33,051 nucleotides of DNA. Source: Caldisericota bacterium (lineage in GTDB: Bacteria; CG03; B21-G15). The DNA lies in NCBI GenBank assembly GCA_003650255.1, contig QMOP01000001.1:1-33051 (forward strand). The letters are read 5' to 3'. Shown piece after piece: positions 24,128-31,825 of this stretch. Numbering within the stretch: position 1 is the stretch's first letter; every line of letters starts with the position of its first letter. The notes below the pieces were generated by a model. The model had not been told where the DNA came from. It was given only the letters and a program-made list of their open reading frames with translations, and made no database searches. A program made the position numbers and the translations under genes.

Positions 24128-25005
24128 GATATTTAAAGAAGTTAATGGTTATATTGCTTTTCTCCAAACTTTATTCAGCATTTAATTATTTTCCAATTCC
24201 GTCAAGATTTCTATTTGCTGGAATTCCTGTTGATCTCAGAAATGATGCTGGAAGTATTTTCTCCAATCCAGCTGGACTTGATTCTCTTGTAACAAAACAG
24301 ATTGAAACTACATATTCATTGGCTTATCCAGAGATGGATGAAGATATATCAGGTTATACAGTTTTATCAGGTATGAGTTTAAAATTAGGTTTAGGAGTTG
24401 GAGTAGGTTTTTCCTATCTTGATGTTGATAGAATTTACAAAGAAAGTGAAATACTTATTGGAGCAGGCATAAAGGGGGATAGGATTCATTTACCGGTTTC
24501 AGTAGGTTTTAATTTGAAATTTCTAAAAAATAAATATATAATTGGTAAAAGGGAAGAGGGTGATATTGTGTTTTCAAAAGGAAAATTAATGAAAACGGTT
24601 TCAATAGATTTAGGATTTATTTTCAGAAAAGAAAAATTTTTAGTTTCCCTTTCTTTGAAAGATATAAATAGGCCAGATGTTGGAATTTATGAAAGTGTGA
24701 GGAAGAATTGTTCTATAGATTTTGATATCTCCTACAGAGTTTTTCCAGTGTATGAAGGAGACATTTCTTTTGGTTATCTGTATGAAGAAGGAAATAGTAG
24801 ATTCAGCGGAGGATATTCTCAGTATTTGTATTCAAATCTGGTAAGGGGGTATATCGGAACAAATCTGGATGCTGTTGGTCTGGCGATTTCAGTTGTTTTA
24901 CCATATCCTAAATTCAGTTTCACCTTTGAATATGGTTATTATTTTCCAATTTATTTAAAGGAGACATTAGGTGCCCATTCTATTAGTTTAAAGTGTGAAT
25001 TTTAA
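24124..25005 (+). CDS. PorV/UPF0164-like outer-membrane beta-barrel protein
   Basis: 293 aa, overlapping the previous gene by 4 bp. The signal peptide is KKLMVILLFSKLYSA. The mature start has RFLFAGIPVDLRNDAGSIF and NPAGL, the pattern of PorV/UPF0164 barrels (AG...A..ND..A.F.NPAGL). It continues with repeated amphipathic strands and ends GAHSISLKCEF, with a terminal aromatic as barrels need. In Bacteroidota PorV is an outer-membrane partner of type IX secretion; here only the resemblance is seen, and no PorU, Sov or other T9SS gene is in the window. Confidence 0.7.
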   Translation: MRYLKKLMVILLFSKLYSAFNYFPIPSRFLFAGIPVDLRNDAGSIFSNPAGLDSLVTKQIETTYSLAYPEMDEDISGYTVLSGMSLKLGLGVGVGFSYLDVDRIYKESEILIGAGIKGDRIHLPVSVGFNLKFLKNKYIIGKREEGDIVFSKGKLMKTVSIDLGFIFRKEKFLVSLSLKDINRPDVGIYESVRKNCSIDFDISYRVFPVYEGDISFGYLYEEGNSRFSGGYSQYLYSNLVRGYIGTNLDAVGLAISVVLPYPKFSFTFEYGYYFPIYLKETLGAHSISLKCEF

Positions 25006-26101
25006 AGTGGGAAGGGATATAGTTGTAGAAGGATTGACAAAGTCCTTTTCTAAAGGTGTATATGGAGTTAAAAACTTAAATTTTAAAATAAAAGAAGGTG
25101 AGTTTTTTGTCGTTGTTGGACCAAGTGGTTCTGGAAAAACCACTTTTTTAAGATTGATAGCAGGACTTGAAAGACCTACTTCTGGAAAAATTTTGTTTGG
25201 AGATGAGGATATAACTCATAAAAATCCAAGAGAGAGAAAAGTTGCTATTGTTTTTCAGGAGTATGCAATTTATCCTCATCTTTCAGTATATGAAAATATA
25301 GCATTTCCATTAAGGATAAGAAAATATTCAAAGGATTATATTGATAGAAAAGTTAGAGAAGTAGCAAAGATTCTTGAAATAGAGAATCTTCTTTTCCGGA
25401 AACCAGATACACTTTCAGGAGGACAGAGGCAGAGGGTTGCACTTGGAAGAGCAATTGTGAAGGATGCTGAAATATTTTTATTTGATGAACCATTATCAAA
25501 TTTGGATGCAAAATTAAGGATTAGTATGAGGATAGAATTAAAAGAACTTCATAAAAGGATTAAGAAGACATTTATATATGTAACACATGACCAGAGTGAA
25601 GCAATGAGTATGGCTGATACAATATGTGTTTTAAAGGATGGTGAAGTTGTTCAATTTGGAAGACCTGACGAAATTTATAATAGACCAAAAAATCTATTCA
25701 CAGCAAAATTTTTTGGTGTTCCGCAGATGAATATTTTAAAAGGGAAGGTTAAAAATAGAGATGGAGAGATTTATTTTGATGAGGGAAGTGGATCCCTTTT
25801 AATTGATGGAAAGTTCAAGAAATATGAGAATGAGGAGATTTTACTGGGTATAAGGCCAGAGCATATATATGACAGATTGTATACCTCAAGACCTGAAAAA
25901 GGAACAACACTCATTGCCACATTTGAAATGATGGAAATTCTTGGGAAGGATTTTTATCTCTATCTTAACACAGGGTATCATAATATTGTTGTTAGAACAA
26001 CATATAAATCTGAAATTAAACCAGGGCAGGATATTATGATTGTATTTGATATGAAGAAGGCACATTTTTTTAATATTAAAACAGGAGAGAGAATTGATTA
26101 A
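24995..26101 (+). CDS. Sugar ABC transporter ATPase, MsmK/UgpC/MalK type
   Basis: 368 aa. Walker A is GPSGSGKTT (residues 42-50), then the Q-loop VFQEYAIYPH, signature LSGGQRQR, Walker B IFLFDEP, D-loop SNLDAKLR and switch His in VTHDQSEA. A C-terminal TOBE/OB region (~235-368, with LGIRPEHI) marks the carbohydrate-importer subfamily. I use GTG 24995, which overlaps the barrel gene by 11 bp; GTG 25007 right after that stop is an alternative, and no good ribosome binding site separates them. It is the probable missing ATPase for the permeases at 3745-5482, but is encoded about 20 kb away in the riboswitch-headed run. Confidence 0.92.
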   Translation: MNFKVGRDIVVEGLTKSFSKGVYGVKNLNFKIKEGEFFVVVGPSGSGKTTFLRLIAGLERPTSGKILFGDEDITHKNPRERKVAIVFQEYAIYPHLSVYENIAFPLRIRKYSKDYIDRKVREVAKILEIENLLFRKPDTLSGGQRQRVALGRAIVKDAEIFLFDEPLSNLDAKLRISMRIELKELHKRIKKTFIYVTHDQSEAMSMADTICVLKDGEVVQFGRPDEIYNRPKNLFTAKFFGVPQMNILKGKVKNRDGEIYFDEGSGSLLIDGKFKKYENEEILLGIRPEHIYDRLYTSRPEKGTTLIATFEMMEILGKDFYLYLNTGYHNIVVRTTYKSEIKPGQDIMIVFDMKKAHFFNIKTGERID

Positions 26102-27446
26102 TATACTTCTTCTTATCTGCATTTTGGTTATTATTTATTTGATTTATGTAAAGGGTTTATTATGTAAGAGAATTAGAGAGATGGAGATTGAAAAAGAGAA
26201 CCTTACAGAGAGGATCAATCAGAGAGAAGATGAGATGAAAGAGTTAATTAGAGAAAAGAATCTTCTTGAAGGAACTTTAAAAGAATTTAAATTTTTCAGG
26301 AAAATATCCTTTATTTTAGCAAGCAGTATTGAAATGAAAAGAATTTTAAATATGATTATAAATGAAGTAAAGGATAGGTTTGGATATGATGAGGTTGTTA
26401 TATTTTTGAAGGAAGGGGGTCGTGAGAGTTTTTTGCCTTTTCCAGAGAATAAAGTTTTTGAGGAGAGAGTTGTTAAAAAAGTTGAGGAGTCCTATAATAC
26501 AGGAAAAGTGAATATAGATTCAGAACTTGCATTTATTCCGCTTGAATCAGAAACAGAGGTTTTGGGAGTGGTATTTGTGAAAAAAAGAGGAGAGGTTAAA
26601 GAGGAAGAGATAAGAAAACTTATGCTTTATACCTCTCATGCTGTTCTTGCTTTAAAAAATGCAAGGAAATATGAACTTGAAAGGAATTTTAGAAAACTTC
26701 TTGAAGAGGAGGTAAGAATTGCAACAGAAAAATTGAGGCGGGCACAGGAGGAGTTAATAAAAAGTGAAAGACTTGCTGCTGTTGGTGAAATGGCTTCAAT
26801 TGTTGCACACGAGATAAGAAATCCAATGAGTTTTATAAAAATATGTATTGAAAGAGTAGCAAAGTATATGAAAGAACACCCTAGAGATTATAAATATGTT
26901 GATATGCTTTTTGAGGAGATACAGAAGATAGATAGAATTTCCGAAAATATGCTTATATTTGCAAAACCTCCCAAACCTAAAATTGAAGAATTTTTTTCAA
27001 AAGAGGTTATGGAGAAAGCAAAGTTACTTGTAAATAAAACATTGAGAAAAAATAATATTAAATTGAAGATAGAAATTGAAAACGTTAAGGTAAAAGGAGA
27101 TTTAAGTCAATTGCTTCAGGTATTTTTAAATCTTTTTCAGAACTCAATTTATTTTCTTAAAGAGTATAACGAGGAAGAAGATAGAATTATTGAGATTATT
27201 GGGAATAAAGGAGAGAGTTTTTTTGAGTATATTTTTACAGATAATGGTCCAGGGATTCCTGATGAAATTAGAGGTAAAATTTTTGAACCATTTTTTACAA
27301 CAAAGGCCCAGGGAACAGGTCTTGGTCTTAGTATTTCTAAGAGACTTTTAAATGAGATGAAAGGTGATATTTTGCTTAATCAGGGTTCTGGAAAAGGAGC
27401 GACTTTTAAAATTTTATTACCATTGGGAGGGAAAGATGGCTGTTAA
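26094..27446 (+). CDS. Membrane-anchored GAF-type sensor histidine kinase
   Basis: 450 aa from TTG 26094, with AGGAG 6 bp upstream. Residues 1-~24 form one membrane helix (ILLLICILVIIYLIYV), followed by a coiled coil (~27-65). A GAF-like domain covers ~70-190 (FKFFRKISFILASS to ALKNARKYE). A second coiled coil leads into HisKA with GEMASIVAHEIRNP, phospho-acceptor His239. The HATPase domain has N box FLNLFQNSI, G1 TDNGPGIPDEI and G2 GTGLGLSISKRL. It autophosphorylates and should pass phosphate to the receivers encoded directly after it. It overlaps the ATPase gene by 8 bp and the tandem receiver by 11 bp. Confidence 0.93.
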   Translation: MINILLLICILVIIYLIYVKGLLCKRIREMEIEKENLTERINQREDEMKELIREKNLLEGTLKEFKFFRKISFILASSIEMKRILNMIINEVKDRFGYDEVVIFLKEGGRESFLPFPENKVFEERVVKKVEESYNTGKVNIDSELAFIPLESETEVLGVVFVKKRGEVKEEEIRKLMLYTSHAVLALKNARKYELERNFRKLLEEEVRIATEKLRRAQEELIKSERLAAVGEMASIVAHEIRNPMSFIKICIERVAKYMKEHPRDYKYVDMLFEEIQKIDRISENMLIFAKPPKPKIEEFFSKEVMEKAKLLVNKTLRKNNIKLKIEIENVKVKGDLSQLLQVFLNLFQNSIYFLKEYNEEEDRIIEIIGNKGESFFEYIFTDNGPGIPDEIRGKIFEPFFTTKAQGTGLGLSISKRLLNEMKGDILLNQGSGKGATFKILLPLGGKDGC

Positions 27447-28179
27447 GGTTTTATTGATTGAGGATAACAAACCTCTTTCAGAGATTCTTAAAAATTCTCT
27501 CGAAGAAGAGGGATATGAGGTTGAAACTGCTTTTACTGCTGAAGAAGGATTGGAGAAGGCAGAAAGTTTTTTGCCTGATGTTGCTGTTGTTGATGTAAAA
27601 CTTCCTCACAGAGATGGTATTTCAATTATGAATGAACTTGTTTACAGAACATTTTATCCTTTACCGATAATTGTAGTATCAGTTATAAAGAGTGAAGCGG
27701 TTGTCCATGACGCTTTTCTTTTTGGTGCATTCTCTTTCCTCAAAAAACCATTTTCTGTTGAAGAACTTATAAAAGAGATTGAAAGGGCAGTGAAAGATGT
27801 AAAGGAGAGGAAGTATAAAAGAATTCTCATTATAGAGGATGATTTGGCTTTAGCAGAGATTCTTAAAGATGAACTTGGTAAAGAAGAAAACTGGAAGGTT
27901 GAAATTGCTGAAAATCTTAAGAAAGGAAAGGATTTAATTTCTCCTGTATTAGATTTGATTATTCTTGATATGAGATTTCCAAAAGGAGAAGGGACAGAAA
28001 TCATAAAGTTTTTACAGAGTAAACCAAGGTGGATACCTGTTATAATTTTTACAGCATATAAAGAGGAGTTCTTTCCAAAGGTGAAAGATGTAGAAGGTGT
28101 TTATTTTATGGAAAAGGATGGAAAAGTTGAGGATTTGAAGGAGAAGATAAAGGAAATATTTGAAGGAGGGCAGAGATGA
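27436..28179 (+). CDS. Tandem-receiver response regulator (REC-REC)
   Basis: 247 aa from ATG 27436, chosen because GGGAGG lies 5 bp upstream and the first receiver strand (VKVLLIEDN) starts at once; a longer in-frame reading from 27364 would lie inside the kinase. REC1 (1-~120) has Glu9/Asp10, phospho-acceptor Asp53 and Lys in FLKKP. REC2 (~127-245) has an Asp pair, Asp178 (LIILDMRFP), Thr in IFTAYK and Lys in FMEKDG. There is no output domain, so it probably acts by protein contacts or as a phosphorelay branch. It is co-translated with the kinase. Confidence 0.9.
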   Translation: MAVKVLLIEDNKPLSEILKNSLEEEGYEVETAFTAEEGLEKAESFLPDVAVVDVKLPHRDGISIMNELVYRTFYPLPIIVVSVIKSEAVVHDAFLFGAFSFLKKPFSVEELIKEIERAVKDVKERKYKRILIIEDDLALAEILKDELGKEENWKVEIAENLKKGKDLISPVLDLIILDMRFPKGEGTEIIKFLQSKPRWIPVIIFTAYKEEFFPKVKDVEGVYFMEKDGKVEDLKEKIKEIFEGGQR

Positions 28180-28742
28180 AGAGGTGGCACATAAAATTCA
28201 AAACCACAGGAGAGGAAAGAGAGAATATTACAACAGAGGATTTGGTGTCTCTTCTTATTAGAAGAGAAATTCTTGAGGACGATTATATCTGGGATGAAAG
28301 AAATTCAAAATGGAAAGAAATAGGAGAAATTGAAGATTTTAAACCATTTTTTAGAGAGAGATATCCGGAAGGAAGGAAAAAGATTTTAATAATTGAGGAT
28401 GAGGATAATTTGAGAAGTTTTCTTGTTGAACACTTTCATTCCATTGGATATGCTGTTGTAGAAGCAAGGGATGGTTTAAGTGGATTTGAGAAGGTCAGGA
28501 AGGAGAAGCCGGATTTAGTTATTCTTGATATAAGATTACCAAAAATGAGTGGTTGGGAAGTGTGTAAGAAAGTAAAGATGGATAAGAATTATAAAAACAT
28601 ACCTATTCTTATGCTTACCTCAGAAAATGAACCTGTATCAGAACTACTCGGACTTTCGCTTGGAGCAGTGGAGTATATTACAAAACCATTCAGTCTTGAA
28701 GAGCTGACAAAAAAAATAGATAAACTTGTAAACTCTAAATAA
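28176..28742 (+). CDS. GYF_2-like / receiver-domain response regulator
   Basis: 188 aa, overlapping the previous gene by 4 bp (ATGA) with GGAGG upstream. Residues 1-~62 resemble a GYF_2 domain: a first strand with Trp, TEDLVSLLIRREI, then DYIWDERNSKWKEI. Residues ~68-188 are a receiver with EDED at its start, acceptor Asp in LVILDIRLP, Thr in LMLTSE and Lys in YITKPF. The GYF_2 part is a peptide-binding or signalling module in other bacterial proteins. It is the last of three linked phosphotransfer genes; the output is unknown. Confidence 0.85.
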   Translation: MKRWHIKFKTTGEERENITTEDLVSLLIRREILEDDYIWDERNSKWKEIGEIEDFKPFFRERYPEGRKKILIIEDEDNLRSFLVEHFHSIGYAVVEARDGLSGFEKVRKEKPDLVILDIRLPKMSGWEVCKKVKMDKNYKNIPILMLTSENEPVSELLGLSLGAVEYITKPFSLEELTKKIDKLVNSK

Positions 28743-28763
28743 TTTTATTAAAATCCCTAAAAA

Positions 28764-28837
28764 GGGCGGGTAGCCCAGTTGGTGAGAGCGCTGCCCTTAC
28801 AAGGCAGAGGTCGGGAGTTCGAGTCTCCCCCCGCCCA
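28764..28837 (+). tRNA. tRNA-Val (anticodon UAC)
   Basis: A complete cloverleaf: acceptor GGGCGGG (28764-28770) pairs with CCCGCCC (28830-28836), with discriminator A at 28837. The D arm contains AGTTGGT. The anticodon stem CTGCC/GGCAG encloses loop CTTACAA with anticodon TAC at 28798-28800. The T arm is GGGAG-TTCGAGT-CTCCC. CCA is not encoded. It sits between the response regulator and rsmD with no clear promoter of its own. Confidence 0.97.
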
Positions 28838-28847
28838 TTTTTAAGGG

Positions 28848-29396
28848 ATGAGGAGAGGAATTACAGTAATTGCAGGAAGATTTAGGGGAAGGAAACTTAA
28901 TTCTTTAAAAGATCCGATTCTAAGACCTCTTCTTGCAAGATCAAGGAAATCGCTGTTTGATATTCTTGGTAGTTTTGTTGAAGGAAAAAGTTTTTTAGAC
29001 CTTTATGCAGGAGTTGGAACAGTTGGAATAGAGGCGCTTTCTCGTGGAGCAAGTGAGGTTCATTTTGTTGAGTGTAATAAGAAGGTTTTGAGGGTTTTAA
29101 AAAAGAATATTGAAAAGTTGGAGGAGAAGAAAAGGGTGAAAGTTTTTGAGATGAGAGTTGAGGATTTTATAAGATTTTTTAAAAAAAAATATGATATAGT
29201 ATTTCTTGGACCACCATATAAAGATGGAATAAATACTGGAATTGTGGAAAAACTTGAAGAATTTTTAAATAAAAAATCTATTGTAATTTTACAGCATCAT
29301 GTAGGACAGAAACTCCCTTTAAAGATTGGAGAGAGATTGTGTTTGAAAAGAAAAAAAATTTATGGAAAAACTGCTTTGTCTTTTTACTCTTTCTGA
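28848..29396 (+). CDS. rsmD: RsmD-like 16S rRNA (guanine966-N2)-methyltransferase with altered motif IV
   Basis: 182 aa, the usual RsmD length. The N-terminus reads ITVIAGRFRGRKL, followed by RPLLARSRKSLFDIL where the family normally has RPT..R.RE.LFN. SAM-binding motif I is FLDLYAGVGTVGIEAL. Motif IV, normally DPPY or NPPY, is GPPY (Gly121-Tyr124). The first residue of this motif normally positions the target amino group, so the change is notable. The ATG is 10 bp after the tRNA. The 3' end overlaps the beta-helix gene by 58 bp. The overall match to RsmD is good; whether it is still a guanine-N2 methyltransferase is uncertain. Confidence 0.82.
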   Translation: MRRGITVIAGRFRGRKLNSLKDPILRPLLARSRKSLFDILGSFVEGKSFLDLYAGVGTVGIEALSRGASEVHFVECNKKVLRVLKKNIEKLEEKKRVKVFEMRVEDFIRFFKKKYDIVFLGPPYKDGINTGIVEKLEEFLNKKSIVILQHHVGQKLPLKIGERLCLKRKKIYGKTALSFYSF

Positions 29397-31825
29397 ATTC
29401 AATACTATTTTCTAAACAGTATACCGGAGTTTTAAAAAGAGATACAGTATTTAGTGGAAGGGTTGTTATAAAAGGAGACCTTGTTGTTGATAAAGGGGTT
29501 GAATTAAAAATTCTTCCTGGAACAATATGTTATTTCATAAATGAAGGAAAGGATAGTTTTACAATTAAAAAAAGGGTTAAGGATACGGAAGTTGATTTTG
29601 GCTTTGGAAAAAGAACATCATTAATTGTGAAGGGAAAACTTATTGCAGAAGGAGAAAGTGAAAATACAATTGAGTTCAGAAAAATTCCTGAAAAGGGAGG
29701 AAGATATTACTGGGGAGGAATTATTTTTGTTGAAAATTCAGAAGGAACATTAAGACATGTGGAGATAGAGGATGCTCTTGTAGGCATTGCAGGACTTGAT
29801 TCTTCAAAGATAAATTTTGAACTTTCAAAGATAGAACATTGCGGAATAGGAATGATGTTGCTTGATAATTCAACAGTAAATTTAAATGGTGTTAATGTTA
29901 CAAATTCAAGCACATCTGGAATGGAATTATATGGATATTCAAAGGCAGAGGTTGAAAGCTCTATTTTTGAAGAAAATCTCGGTAAAGCAATTCTTCTTAA
30001 TGACTTTTCTTATGTTCTTTTAAGGAATTCAAGAATTATTAGAAATAAGGTTGGTATTGCTGTTTATGATGTTGCAAAGGTTAATATGAAGGATAATGTT
30101 TTTAAGGAGAATGAAATAACATCAATTGGAATTACAGAAGAAATACCAGAAGGGGATTACACCTGGAGTGGAGTTTTAAATCTTGACCATGATATAGTAA
30201 TTCCTGAGGGTAAAACACTCATAATTGAGCCGGGAACAGTTATTTATGTTTCAACAAGAAGTGTAAGGGATTCAAGGGTTCTTAAACTTTCTGGTGGAGA
30301 AAGGGTGGATGTAAGTTTCAGGGGACTTGTTGATATAGTTATAAAGGGAGATATATGGGCTGTTGGAGAAGAGAAAAAACCAATTGTTTTTACAACAAAA
30401 AGCAAGGAAAAGGGATACTGGGGTGGAATAATTTTTGTAGGAAGAAACTCAAAGAGTAAACTTAAAAATGTTGTTATAAAAGGAGCAAAGGTAGCAATAT
30501 ATACTTGGGATGCATCAGCACCTTTGATAGAAAATACAAAAATTGTTGAAAACTATATGGGAGTTGTTGCCTGTGAAAATTCAGTTCCAATTTTAAAATT
30601 CTGTAAAATCTTTAAAAATGTATATGGAATTGCTTCTTATGATTACGCTTCTCCTTCTTTAAGAATGAGTTTTCTCGGAAGTTCATCAAAGGTGGGATTT
30701 GGAACAAGGGGAAGTTCATCTCCTTATTTATTTAAAAATGAGATAGAGAATAATGAGGTTGGAGTTGGGGTTTTTGAACATTCATCTCCTAAAATTGAAA
30801 AAAATAACATAAAGAAGAATAAATATGGAATAATTGCCCTTGATAAGTCAAAACCGAGTATTTATGAGAATATTTTTGTTAAGAATGAAAGTGGAATAAA
30901 TTTAAATGACTATACAGATGCAGTTCTTCTTAAAAATAAGTTTATATTGAATGAACTTGCTTTAAAATATGAGGTTACTTCAAATATAAAGATGGTGGAT
31001 AATTTCTTTGAAAAGAATTTTAAAGATAAAGAGATCCATGGTGGAGGAGCTTTTACTGTATCGGGTATTCTTAAGGAGAATGAACTCTGGAAAGGAGAAG
31101 TAGAACTTAAAGGAGATGTTCTTGTCCCTTCTGGAGTTACACTTTACATTGAGAATGCAAAACTATACTTTCCAGATATAACTGATTTTGACCTTGATAT
31201 AGCAAGGATAATTTCAGGTAAAAAGGAAATTATAACAAATCCGGGCTTGAGTGAAATCATAGTTGAGGGAAAGATTGTTATAAAAAATTCAAGTTTTCTT
31301 TCTAAGAAGAAATATATAAAGGAAAACCTTATTAGTGGAGGAATCTTTATTTTTGGAGAGGGAGAACTTAGTGAGGTTGAGATTTACAATTCAAAAGTTG
31401 GAATAGGTGTTCTTGGAAAGGGAGTTTCAAATTTAAACAGTATTACAATTTTTGGGGCAGATACAGGACTCCTTATTGGTGAAAATTCAAAGGTAAATGC
31501 TGAAGGAGTGAAGATTATTGACTGTAAGAAGGGAATATTTCTTTCTGATAATGCAACTTTAAAGTTTAAAAGAGGGATTCTTTCAAAAAATGGTGAAGGA
31601 ATTTTATGTTTAGATTCTTCATATCTTGATTTAAGAAACACAATCATTTCAAAAAATAAAAAAGGGATCTTGGTAAAAGATGAAGCAATTGCTATAATTG
31701 ATAAGAATGTATTTGCAAAAAATTATATGGCAGTTGAGATATTTTCTATCAGGATGCCAGAATTTAAGGAAAATAAGTTTGAAGAGAATGTTAAAACTTC
31801 TAATTTTCCTCATCTTTTTAGGTAG
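29339..31825 (+). CDS. Exported protein with three right-handed beta-helix modules (NosD-like)
   Basis: 828 aa from GTG 29339, with GGAGAG upstream; this start gives a basic region and signal peptide (CFVFLLFLNSILFS). Three repeats of one plan follow, near residues 32-275, 280-555 and 575-828. Each opens with a cap strand (SGRVVIKGDLVVDKGVEL; WSGVLNLDHDIVIPEGKTL; WKGEVELKGDVLVPSGVTL) and a proline/glycine loop such as ILPGT. The first two continue with YWGGIIFV, the third with SGGIFIF, and then come many rungs of the IENxxIxxNxxGI type. Such beta-helices bind or cleave polysaccharides or act in the periplasm, but no catalytic residues are recognised. It overlaps rsmD by 58 bp and the next beta-helix gene by 38 bp. 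Confidence 0.83.
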   Translation: MFEKKKNLWKNCFVFLLFLNSILFSKQYTGVLKRDTVFSGRVVIKGDLVVDKGVELKILPGTICYFINEGKDSFTIKKRVKDTEVDFGFGKRTSLIVKGKLIAEGESENTIEFRKIPEKGGRYYWGGIIFVENSEGTLRHVEIEDALVGIAGLDSSKINFELSKIEHCGIGMMLLDNSTVNLNGVNVTNSSTSGMELYGYSKAEVESSIFEENLGKAILLNDFSYVLLRNSRIIRNKVGIAVYDVAKVNMKDNVFKENEITSIGITEEIPEGDYTWSGVLNLDHDIVIPEGKTLIIEPGTVIYVSTRSVRDSRVLKLSGGERVDVSFRGLVDIVIKGDIWAVGEEKKPIVFTTKSKEKGYWGGIIFVGRNSKSKLKNVVIKGAKVAIYTWDASAPLIENTKIVENYMGVVACENSVPILKFCKIFKNVYGIASYDYASPSLRMSFLGSSSKVGFGTRGSSSPYLFKNEIENNEVGVGVFEHSSPKIEKNNIKKNKYGIIALDKSKPSIYENIFVKNESGINLNDYTDAVLLKNKFILNELALKYEVTSNIKMVDNFFEKNFKDKEIHGGGAFTVSGILKENELWKGEVELKGDVLVPSGVTLYIENAKLYFPDITDFDLDIARIISGKKEIITNPGLSEIIVEGKIVIKNSSFLSKKKYIKENLISGGIFIFGEGELSEVEIYNSKVGIGVLGKGVSNLNSITIFGADTGLLIGENSKVNAEGVKIIDCKKGIFLSDNATLKFKRGILSKNGEGILCLDSSYLDLRNTIISKNKKGILVKDEAIAIIDKNVFAKNYMAVEIFSIRMPEFKENKFEENVKTSNFPHLFR

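Noticed and set aside
27654..28004. 116-codon open frame on the minus strand
   Set aside because: It lies opposite the tandem-receiver gene and is composed of Ser/Phe/Ile-rich sequence typical of antisense shadows.
28755..28766. CCCT-AAAA-AGGG inverted repeat as a terminator
   Set aside because: The stem is only 4 bp, there is no U tract, and the 3' arm belongs to the tRNA acceptor.
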